A DNA stretch of 11,241 nt from Burkholderiaceae bacterium (lineage in GTDB: Bacteria; Pseudomonadota; Gammaproteobacteria; Burkholderiales; Burkholderiaceae_C), in NCBI GenBank assembly GCA_031276435.1, contig JAISNB010000055.1:1-11241 (forward strand). Direction: 5' to 3'. The position numbers were made by a program, and so were the translations under genes. Shown here piece by piece: positions 1 through 6,019 of the stretch (position 1 is its first letter; each line of letters starts with the position of its first letter). The notes under the pieces were generated by a model. The model saw nothing but the letters and a program-made list of their open reading frames with translations. It had not been told where the DNA came from and did not search any database.

Positions 1-226
1 TGAGCACGGAACCCGGGCCTTGGGCCAGAACCGCCGCGGAGTCGTACTCGTTGGCGATGGCGTAAGAAGAATACCCAGCCGTGCAAGAAGAGCCGCTGGT
101 GACGCTGACCTTCCCGCCAGAGGCATCGCTGTCGCACGCGCCAAAGGCGTAGCCACCAGAGGCCAGCAGCGCCGTCAGCGTGATGAGAGTGCGCGCGTTC
201 ATGCGCGAAGGAGTGTTGATGTGCAT
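1..226 (-). CDS. Exported protein of unknown function, 5' part only
   Basis: The gene runs leftward off the window, so only the first 75 residues are visible. I chose the ATG at 226 because an A/G-rich stretch (GAAAGAAC) sits just upstream. An in-frame ATG at 202 is the alternative, but it has no Shine-Dalgarno-like sequence. The start encodes a basic N-region, a hydrophobic core (LITLTALLA) and a small-residue stretch (GGYAFGA), which is a classical Sec signal peptide cleaved near residue 29 or 30. The mature part is rich in Gly, Ser, Thr and Ala and has two cysteines (about residues 31 and 48) that could form a disulfide in the periplasm or outside the cell. I recognise no family. It could be a surface, fimbrial-type or secreted protein, but that is speculation. 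It is divergent from the TrpX-like genes and shares their upstream region. Confidence 0.6.
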   Translation of the reverse strand, partial: MHINTPSRMNARTLITLTALLASGGYAFGACDSDASGGKVSVTSGSSCTAGYSSYAIANEYDSAAVLAQGPGSVL

Positions 227-363
227 GTGAACTGTTCTTTCAATTTGTGCACGCAAACACAAGAGCAAACTGTCTCGGGTACGCAATGCTGACAAAGTGT
301 AGGTGAATCAAGGGGCCTGTGGTACACAAAAGTTTGCAAGCGGGCGAAATAAATCGGGTTTTT

Positions 364-390
364 GCCAACTATTTCACATTTTGGGTTGGC
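364..390 (+). repeat. Inverted repeat GCCAAC / GTTGGC
   Basis: Perfect 6-bp arms at 364-369 and 385-390 with a 15-base spacer lie in the leader region of the TrpX-like genes. The right arm shares bases 385-386 with the left arm of the 9-bp repeat at 378-415, so the two full hairpins could not form together. It could be a regulator-binding site, an RNA structure or chance. Confidence 0.4.
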
Positions 391-415
391 TGCGGCTGTG
401 TTGTGCACCCAAAAT
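378..415 (+). repeat. Perfect 9-bp inverted repeat ATTTTGGGT / ACCCAAAAT
   Basis: The arms at 378-386 and 407-415 are perfectly complementary and flank a 20-base spacer, about 217 bases before the ATG of the first TrpX-like gene. No T-run follows, so it is not an intrinsic terminator in the plus direction. Length, symmetry and position fit either an operator for a dimeric regulator or the stem of a structured 5' leader. The regulator is unknown. Confidence 0.5.
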
Positions 416-620
416 AACCACGACGAAGCAGCGCCGCCATGGGCTGTTTGCCCGGATGCAAAGCGCGCCAGCCAAAGCGGCGGCGCAAGGGTTGCGGGCG
501 CGGCGGAAAAATCCTGCCAGAATTCGAGTTTTGCGATTGCGCGGTTGCAGTCGCGCGCGCGGCGCGGGCGGCCATGGAGGCAGGCCATGCGGGTGCGCGA
601 CAGAGCTTTTCCACCATCTC

Positions 621-625
621 AGGAG
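621..625 (+). promoter_or_regulatory. Strong Shine-Dalgarno AGGAG
   Basis: AGGAG ends six bases before the ATG at 632. It sets the start of the first TrpX-like gene and rules out the in-frame upstream ATG at 362. It is one of the few strong ribosome-binding sites in this window. Confidence 0.85.
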
Positions 626-631
626 AAAGAA

Positions 632-1624
632 ATGACAACGTTCTTGAAGCGCCGTCCATTGGTTTTGAGGGGCTTGGCTGCGGCTGCCGTGCTGGCGGCG
701 GGGTTGACGGGCAGCCCGTTGGCGCTGGCGCAAACCAAACTGGTGGCCGTGACATCCATCGTGGAGCACCCGGCGCTGAACGCCGTGCGCGATGGCGTCA
801 AAGAGGCGCTGGAAGCCGCAGGCTACAAGGAAGGGCAGAACCTGCGATGGGAATTTCAAAGTGCACAGGGCAATCCGGGCACGGCCGCGAGCATTGCGCG
901 CAAGTTCATCGGCGACAAGGCCGATGTGATTGTGGCCATTGCCACGCCTTCGGCGCAAGCGGTAGTGGCGGCCACCCGGAGCATTCCGGTGGTTTTCTCG
1001 GCGGTGACCGACCCGGTGGGCGCGCAACTGGTCAAGAGCATGGGGCCAAACGGCGGCAATGTGACGGGCGTCTCCGACGTGCTGCCGCTACAGCCGCAGG
1101 TGGACTTGATTTTGAAGGTGGCGCCGCACGCCAGGCGCGTGGGCATGGTCTACAACCCGGGCGAGGCCAACTCGGTGGCCGTGGTCAATGGCCTGAAGGC
1201 GCTGCTGGCTGCCCGGGGCATGGAACTGGTGGAATCCACCGCGCCGCGCACGGTGGACATCACGGCTGCCGCGCGCAATCTGGTGGGCAAGGTCGATGTG
1301 ATCTACACCAACACCGACAACAACGTGGTCTCCGCCTATGAGGCGCTGGTCAAGGTGGGCAACGACGCCAAGGTGCCGCTGGTGGCATCGGATACCGACA
1401 GCGTCAAGCGCGGCGCGATTGCCGCGCTGGGCGTGGATTACAAAGAGCTTGGCCGCGAAACCGGCCGCCAGGTGGCACGCATCCTCAAGGGCGAAAAACC
1501 CGGCAGCATCCCCGTCTACACCAGTGTCAACCTCCAATTGTTCGTCAATCCCGCCGCGGCCAAGGCGCAGGGCGTCCGGTTGGGAGAGGCATTCATCCAG
1601 TCGGCCACGCAAGTGATCCAGTAA
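632..1624 (+). CDS. TrpX-like ABC transporter substrate-binding protein (copy 1)
   Basis: This is a 330-residue periplasmic binding protein of the ABC_sub_bind family (Pfam PF04392), which includes the tryptophan/tyrosine-binding protein TrpX of Firmicutes. It should capture a small ligand in the periplasm and deliver it to an ABC importer; the ligand cannot be read from the sequence. The start at 632 is fixed by the AGGAG site. Residues 1-33 form a signal peptide with twin arginines (KRR) and a cleavage site ALA|QT. The mature protein shows the family's two-lobed pattern: VTSIVEHPALNAVRDG at the start of lobe 1, ATPSAQAV and IPVVFSAVTDP near the ligand cleft, and VGMVYNPGEANS opening lobe 2. 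The length is normal for the family. The next gene is a paralog about 70-75% identical by hand alignment and without gaps over the mature region. No permease or ATPase gene lies within the window, although TrpX-type operons normally carry both. Confidence 0.92.
   Translation: MTTFLKRRPLVLRGLAAAAVLAAGLTGSPLALAQTKLVAVTSIVEHPALNAVRDGVKEALEAAGYKEGQNLRWEFQSAQGNPGTAASIARKFIGDKADVIVAIATPSAQAVVAATRSIPVVFSAVTDPVGAQLVKSMGPNGGNVTGVSDVLPLQPQVDLILKVAPHARRVGMVYNPGEANSVAVVNGLKALLAARGMELVESTAPRTVDITAAARNLVGKVDVIYTNTDNNVVSAYEALVKVGNDAKVPLVASDTDSVKRGAIAALGVDYKELGRETGRQVARILKGEKPGSIPVYTSVNLQLFVNPAAAKAQGVRLGEAFIQSATQVIQ
1137..1366 (+). repeat. Near-identical block shared by the two TrpX-like genes (copy 1)
   Basis: This 230-bp segment matches 2230-2459 at a constant offset of 1093 with no gaps. 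By hand count about 20 positions differ, roughly 91% identity, and many synonymous sites are shared. It codes for the lobe 2 segment from VGMVYNPG to about the LVKV motif. Confidence 0.85.
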
Positions 1625-1694
1625 CGCGCAACGCGCGCGCATCACCCGCGCTGCCCGCCCCCTGCTCTTTGAAATGAAAGGATCCAGGCTCTTT

Positions 1695-2717
1695 ATGGCA
1701 ATCACCCATGCAATGCGCGCATTCGCGCTGCCGCCGCGCAAGCCTGGCGCGGCCCTGCCGCTGCTGGCAGGCCTGCTGCTCATGCTGGCCGCCGCGCCCG
1801 CTGCCTGGGCGCAGCAAACCGCCGCCGTCAAGCACGTGGCCGTCACAGCCATCGTGCAGCACCCGGCGCTGGACTCTTTTCGCGACGGCATCAAGCAAGA
1901 GCTTGATGCATCGGGCTACAAGGAAGGGGTCAACCTGAAATGGGAATACCAGAGCGCCCAGGGCAATCCGGGCATTGCCGCGAGCATTGCGCGCAAGTTT
2001 GTGGGCGACGGGGCCGACGTGATCGTGCCCATCACCACGCCTTCGGCGCAGGCGGTGGTGGCGGCCACCCGGAGCATTCCGGTGGTGTATTGCGCCGTGA
2101 CCGACCCGGTGGCCGCGCAACTGGTCAAGGACCTTTCACCATCGGGCACCAACATCACTGGCGTGTCAGACCGCCTGCCGCTGGACAAGCAAATCGATCT
2201 GATCCTGCGCATCGTGCCGCGCGCCAAGCGCGTGGGCATGGTCTATAACCCGGGCGAGGCCAACTCGGCTGTCGTGGTCAACGAGCTGAAGGCGCTGCTG
2301 GCCGCCCGGGGCATGGAACTGGTGGAATCCACCGCACCGCGCACCATAGACATCACGGCTGCCGCGCGCAATCTGGTAGGCAAGGTCGATGTGATTTACA
2401 CCACCACGGACAACAACGTGGTCTCGGCCTACGAGGCGCTGGTCAAGGTTGCCAACGACAACAAAATCGCGCTGATTGCCGCCGATGTGGACAGCGTCAA
2501 ACGCGGCGCGATCGCCGCGCTGGGCATGGACAACCATTTGCTTGGCCGGCAGACCGGCAAAATCGTGGTGCGCATCCTCAAGGGCGAAAAGCCGGGCAAC
2601 ATTCCTTCTGAAATCGCCACGGCGGTGCAACTGTTTGTCAACACCAAAGCCGCGCGGCAACAGGGCGTGACGCTGAGTGCGGCCTTGATCGAATCGGCGG
2701 CGCAAGTGGTGCGCTAA
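1695..2717 (+). CDS. TrpX-like ABC transporter substrate-binding protein (copy 2)
   Basis: This is the second tandem member of the ABC_sub_bind (PF04392, TrpX-like) family, 340 residues from the chosen ATG. The ATG at 1695 has purine-rich sequence upstream (AAAGGA about 12 bases away, CCAGG closer). An in-frame ATG at 1674 would add seven residues but has no ribosome-binding site. Residues 1-39 form a signal peptide with a long hydrophobic core (ALPLLAGLLLMLAAAPA) and cleavage at AWA|QQ. The motifs of copy 1 are retained (SAQGNPGIAASIARKF, TTPSAQAVVAATRSIPVV, RVGMVYNPGEANS). Differences cluster in the N-terminal third, around NITGVSDRLPLDKQ, and at the C-terminus, which could shift ligand preference. 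The 70-base gap after copy 1 shows no terminator, so the two are probably cotranscribed. Its stop lies 10 bases from the stop of the convergent SsuA-like gene. Confidence 0.92.
   Translation: MAITHAMRAFALPPRKPGAALPLLAGLLLMLAAAPAAWAQQTAAVKHVAVTAIVQHPALDSFRDGIKQELDASGYKEGVNLKWEYQSAQGNPGIAASIARKFVGDGADVIVPITTPSAQAVVAATRSIPVVYCAVTDPVAAQLVKDLSPSGTNITGVSDRLPLDKQIDLILRIVPRAKRVGMVYNPGEANSAVVVNELKALLAARGMELVESTAPRTIDITAAARNLVGKVDVIYTTTDNNVVSAYEALVKVANDNKIALIAADVDSVKRGAIAALGMDNHLLGRQTGKIVVRILKGEKPGNIPSEIATAVQLFVNTKAARQQGVTLSAALIESAAQVVR
2230..2459 (+). repeat. Near-identical block shared by the two TrpX-like genes (copy 2)
   Basis: This is the partner of 1137-1366. The similarity at DNA level is visibly higher here than in the flanking parts of the two genes, which suggests recent duplication or later gene conversion. 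Confidence 0.85.
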
Positions 2718-2727
2718 AGAGGTGGGG

Positions 2728-3681
2728 CTAGGCCTTGCCCGTGTTGAAGCCTGAATCAAACGTCTGGCGCACATCCAGCCGCTGGCGGATCAGGCCCGCC
2801 CGCAAGTAGAAGTCCGCCGTGCGCTGCTGCTCGGCCAGCACCGCATCGTCAATGTTGATCCAGCGTGTGGCGCGGCGCTCAAACTGCAATTGCGCCGCCT
2901 CGACCGGAATGCCGATGATGCGCGCCAGCGACTCGCCGAACTGCCGCGTGTTGCGGTACGACCAGAGTTGAGCGCGCTCCACCCGCGCCTTGAAGTCGCG
3001 CAGTGCCTCGCGCTTGCCCTTCAGGGCGCTCTCCGTTGCGGCCAGAAAACTCAGTCCACTGCTCAAGCCCCGCCCATTGACCAGCACGCGCGCATGACCA
3101 CTGGTTTCAGCCAGCGCCGTATAAGGCTCCCAGGTGGCCCAGGCCTCTACCGAGCCTTGCGTCAGCGCGAGCTTGGCTTCTGGCGGAGGAATGAAACGCA
3201 AGTCCACATCCGCTGTCGTCAGGCCCTCGCTCTCCAGCGCCTTGAGCGTCACGAAGTGGCCGATGGATCCCCGGTTGGTGGCGATGCGCCTGCCCTTCAG
3301 ATCGGCAGCGGTCTTGAACGGCGAATCCGGTCGCACCAGCACCGCCGTGCCATATGCGTCGGACTGGTTGGCTGCAAACGCCTTCACCTTGCTGCCCGCA
3401 GCCAGCGTAAACAGCAGTGGCGCATCGCCGATGGGGCCAAAATCCACCGCATTGGCGTTCAGTGCTTCGGCCAGCGGCGCGGCGGCAGGAAACTCGCTCC
3501 ACTTGATGTCGTAGGGCAGGCTTTTGAGTTCTCCCGCAGCGTCCAGCAGAGCATGCAGCCCGCCCTTCTGATCGCCCGCGCGCAACAGCACGCGCTGCTG
3601 CGCGTGGCACAGCACGGGCGAGAGAAACGATGCGGCGGCAACCGATGCGGTCATGATCCGGTTGAAATGGCGGCGTTGCAT
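2728..3681 (-). CDS. SsuA-like aliphatic sulfonate ABC transporter substrate-binding protein
   Basis: This 317-residue periplasmic binding protein resembles SsuA, which binds alkanesulfonates for import as a sulfur source. The start ATG at 3681 follows AAAGGA by about 11 bases. Residues 1-27 form a signal peptide (basic MQRRHFNR, hydrophobic core, cleavage CHA|QQ). Family signatures are WSEFPAAAPLAEALNANAVD followed by FGPIGDAPLLF (about 61-91), the domain-swap segment LKGRRIATNRGSIGHF (128-143), and GSVEAWATWEPYTALAE (176-192). These belong to the NMT1/SsuA-like periplasmic-binding fold. The length is typical. No ssuB, ssuC or ssuD lies beside it: uvrB is upstream and the convergent TrpX-like pair is downstream. 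It is therefore a stand-alone binding protein here and may serve a transporter encoded elsewhere. Related taurine (TauA) or nitrate-type binding proteins are less likely alternatives. A palindromic operator-like sequence lies 55 bases upstream. Confidence 0.9.
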   Translation of the reverse strand: MQRRHFNRIMTASVAAASFLSPVLCHAQQRVLLRAGDQKGGLHALLDAAGELKSLPYDIKWSEFPAAAPLAEALNANAVDFGPIGDAPLLFTLAAGSKVKAFAANQSDAYGTAVLVRPDSPFKTAADLKGRRIATNRGSIGHFVTLKALESEGLTTADVDLRFIPPPEAKLALTQGSVEAWATWEPYTALAETSGHARVLVNGRGLSSGLSFLAATESALKGKREALRDFKARVERAQLWSYRNTRQFGESLARIIGIPVEAAQLQFERRATRWINIDDAVLAEQQRTADFYLRAGLIRQRLDVRQTFDSGFNTGKA

Positions 3682-3722
3682 AAAGGCATATCCTTTCGTG
3701 GAGGGGAATTGGAGTTTTGCAG

Positions 3723-3728
3723 GATATA
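3723..3728 (-). promoter_or_regulatory. Candidate -10 element for the SsuA-like gene
   Basis: On the minus strand this reads TATATC, about 41 bases before the ATG. The position where a -35 would fall (near 3746-3751) reads ATTTAT, a poor match, and lies inside the inverted repeat at 3737-3781. A weak -35 overlapped by a regulator site is what an activator-dependent promoter looks like. This is inference from position and composition. Confidence 0.3.
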
Positions 3729-3736
3729 GAGTTAAT

Positions 3737-3781
3737 GCATGAGAAATAAATATTTTTATGTAATTCCCTTATGTCTCATGC
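3737..3781 (-). promoter_or_regulatory. AT-rich inverted repeat, probable operator of the SsuA-like gene
   Basis: The arms GCATGAGAAATAA (3737-3749) and TTATGTCTCATGC (3769-3781) are complementary at 12 of 13 positions around a 19-base AT-rich spacer. It lies 55 bases upstream of the SsuA-like start. Sulfonate and sulfate-starvation genes in proteobacteria are commonly controlled by LysR-type activators (CysB, Cbl, SsuR), which bind AT-rich dyads just upstream of the -35. An alternative is a hairpin at the end of the uvrB transcript, but no U-run follows the stem on that strand. Confidence 0.5.
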
Positions 3782-3877
3782 CTCGAAAAGCCCGGGAAGC
3801 GCCCTTGGCAGAGTGTCTGGAAAGCCGCGCACGAGCATAGGCACGCGCGGGCTTCAAAAAGCCAAGCCGGTTTCAGT

Positions 3878-6019
3878 TCAGGCGGCGTGGTCCTGGCCCG
3901 CCGCGCCAAGCACGCGCTGTTTGAGGGCCGCGAGTTGGTCGCGCGCGCGCGCGGCTTGTTCAAATTCCAGATTGCGCGCGTGTTCCAGCATTTGTTTTTC
4001 CAGCCGCTTGATTTCCTTGGAGAGTGCTTTTTCTGACAGCTCGCGCAACTCGCCTGGCTGCGCAGCGGCAGCGGTGGCGGCGCGCGCGCTGCTTTCGCCG
4101 CCGCCGCGCTCGGTTGTGGCGTATACGCCGTCGATCAGGTCGCGCACTTGCTTGACGATGCCGCGTGGCGTGATGCCGTGCTCGGTGTTGTAGGCCATTT
4201 GTTTAGCGCGGCGGCGCTCGGTTTCGTCGATGGCTTTTTTCATGGAGTCGGTGATGCGGTCGGCGTACAGGATGGCTTTGCCGCGCACGTTGCGCGCGGC
4301 GCGGCCAATGGTCTGGATGAGCGAGCGTTCCGAGCGCAGGAAGCCCTCTTTGTCGGCGTCCAGTATGGCGACCAGGCTGACTTCGGGGATGTCCAGTCCT
4401 TCGCGCAGGAGGTTGATGCCCACCAGCACGTCAAATGTGCCCAGGCGCAGGTCGCGGATGATTTCCACGCGCTCGACGGTGTCGACGTCGCTGTGCAGGT
4501 AGCGCACTTTGACGCCGTTGTCGCTGAGGTATTCGGTCAGTTGCTCGGCCATGCGCTTGGTCAGTGTGGTGATGAGCACGCGCTCGTTTTGTTGCGTGCG
4601 CTCGCGGATTTCGTGCAGTACGTCGTCGACCTGGTGGGTGGCGGGGCGCACCTGCACTTCGGGGTCGACCAGTCCGGTGGGGCGCACCACTTGTTCTACG
4701 ACCTGGCCGGAGTGTTCTTTTTCGTATTCGGCGGGCGTGGCCGATACGAAGATGGCTTGCCGCATGCGCTGCTCGAATTCAGAGAATTTCAGTGGCCGGT
4801 TGTCCATGGCCGATGGCAGCCGAAAGCCGTATTCCACCAGTGTGTTTTTGCGCGATCTGTCGCCGTTGTACATGGCGTTGAGCTGGCCGATCATCTGGTG
4901 GCTTTCGTCCAGGAACATGATGGCGTCCCTGGGCAGGTAGTCGGTCAGTGTGGGCGGCGCCTGGCCCGGGGCGGCGCCCGAGAGGTGGCGCGTGTAGTTT
5001 TCGATGCCTTTGCAGTGCCCCAGCTCGCCGAGCATTTCCAGGTCGAACCGGGTGCGTTGCTCAAGCCGCTGCGCTTCGACCAGTTTGCCCTCTTGCAAAA
5101 AGGTTTTGACGCGCGCGGCCAGTTCCTGTTTGATGGTTTCCACGGCGCTCAGGGTTTTTTCGCGCGGGGTGACGTAGTGGCTGGACGGGTAGATGACAAA
5201 GCGCGGCACTTTTTGCTGAATGTGGCCGGTGAGCGGGTCGAACAGCGCGAGGTTTTCCACTTCGTCGTCGAACAATTCGATGCGCACGGCCAGTTCGGAG
5301 TGTTCCGCCGGGAAGACGTCGATGGTGTCGCCGCGCACGCGGAAGGTGCCGCGCGTGAAGTCCATGTCCTGCCTCTGGTATTGCATGCGCACCAGTTGGG
5401 CGATGGCGCTGGGCTGGCTTTGTTTGCCGCCCACCCTGAGGATCATGCGCATTTGCAGGTAGTCGTCGGGCGCGCCAATGCCGTAGATGGCGCTGACGGT
5501 GGCGACGATGATGACGTCGCGGCGCTCCAGCACGCTTTTGGTGGCCGACAGGCGCATTTGCTCGATGTGGTCGTTGATGGCGCTGTCTTTTTCGATGAAC
5601 AAATCGCGCTGCGGTACGTAGGCCTCGGGCTGGTAATAGTCGTAGTAGCTGACGAAGTATTCCACCGCGTTTTTGGGGAAAAATTCCCGGAATTCGCTGT
5701 AGAGTTGCGCGGCCAGCGTTTTGTTGGGCGCAAAGACGATGGCTGGCCGCCCCAGGCGCGCGATGACGTTGGCCATGATGAAGGTTTTGCCCGATCCGGT
5801 GACGCCCAGCAGCGTCTGGAAGGCCTCGCCTGCGCGCACGCCTTCGACCAGTTTGGCGATGGCGGTGGGCTGGTCGCCCGCGGGCGGATAGGGCTGGAAA
5901 AGCTGGAAGGGCGAGTCGGGAAAGCTGGCCCATTGCCCGTCCGGCTGGGCTGGGGCTGGATCTGGTGCGTCGGGCGCGGCCACTGCCGCGGCGTCTGGGG
6001 ATGGCATGGCGGTCGTCAT
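3878..6019 (-). CDS. uvrB: Excinuclease ABC subunit UvrB
   Basis: UvrB is the damage-verification helicase of nucleotide excision repair. It is loaded on DNA by UvrA, opens the strand at the lesion and recruits UvrC for incision. All landmarks are present: Walker A GVTGSGKT (72-79), the beta-hairpin region YFVSYYDYYQPEAYVP (121-136) that clamps the damaged strand, the Walker B-type DESH (371-374), SATPAEYE (426-433), motif V GINLLREGLDIPEVSLV (534-550), motif VI QTIGRAARN (569-577), and the C-terminal UVR domain (about 664-699) that binds UvrC. At 713 residues it is longer than the usual 660-700. The surplus is an Ala/Pro/Asp-rich N-terminal tail of about 30 residues and an Ala/Gly-rich linker (about 638-656) before UVR. 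The start ATG overlaps the hemH stop (ATGA), with no clear Shine-Dalgarno, so translation is probably coupled. An in-frame ATG at 6007 would shorten it by four residues. Confidence 0.98.
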   Translation of the reverse strand: MTTAMPSPDAAAVAAPDAPDPAPAQPDGQWASFPDSPFQLFQPYPPAGDQPTAIAKLVEGVRAGEAFQTLLGVTGSGKTFIMANVIARLGRPAIVFAPNKTLAAQLYSEFREFFPKNAVEYFVSYYDYYQPEAYVPQRDLFIEKDSAINDHIEQMRLSATKSVLERRDVIIVATVSAIYGIGAPDDYLQMRMILRVGGKQSQPSAIAQLVRMQYQRQDMDFTRGTFRVRGDTIDVFPAEHSELAVRIELFDDEVENLALFDPLTGHIQQKVPRFVIYPSSHYVTPREKTLSAVETIKQELAARVKTFLQEGKLVEAQRLEQRTRFDLEMLGELGHCKGIENYTRHLSGAAPGQAPPTLTDYLPRDAIMFLDESHQMIGQLNAMYNGDRSRKNTLVEYGFRLPSAMDNRPLKFSEFEQRMRQAIFVSATPAEYEKEHSGQVVEQVVRPTGLVDPEVQVRPATHQVDDVLHEIRERTQQNERVLITTLTKRMAEQLTEYLSDNGVKVRYLHSDVDTVERVEIIRDLRLGTFDVLVGINLLREGLDIPEVSLVAILDADKEGFLRSERSLIQTIGRAARNVRGKAILYADRITDSMKKAIDETERRRAKQMAYNTEHGITPRGIVKQVRDLIDGVYATTERGGGESSARAATAAAAQPGELRELSEKALSKEIKRLEKQMLEHARNLEFEQAARARDQLAALKQRVLGAAGQDHAA

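Larger units (their letters stand above)
227..631. other. Intergenic region between divergent genes
   Basis: This 405-base gap separates the leftward exported-protein gene from the rightward TrpX-like gene. The first half (about 227-420) is clearly richer in A+T than the surroundings and should hold the promoters for both directions, but I could not fit a convincing -35/-10 pair. The second half (about 420-610) is very GC-rich. Reading frames stay open through it on both strands, yet they look like composition shadows. It contains the overlapping inverted repeats at 364-390 and 378-415 listed separately. Confidence 0.6.

Noticed and set aside
245..262. TTGTG...CACAA inverted repeat near the left gene
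   Set aside because: Five-bp arms are expected by chance and nothing else supports a site.
362..631. In-frame upstream extension of the first TrpX-like gene from an ATG at 362
   Set aside because: The extension would bury the signal peptide behind 90 residues, and the AGGAG site before 632 fixes the start.
2725..2740. GGGC-TAGGCCTT-GCCC inverted repeat at the convergent gene ends, as a bidirectional terminator
   Set aside because: The stem is only four pairs plus a palindromic loop, it overlaps the end of the SsuA-like coding region, and there is no T-run on either side.
3850..3863. GGCTT-CAAA-AAGCC hairpin after uvrB as a terminator
   Set aside because: The stem is only five base pairs, and GC-rich sequence rather than a U-run follows on the minus strand.
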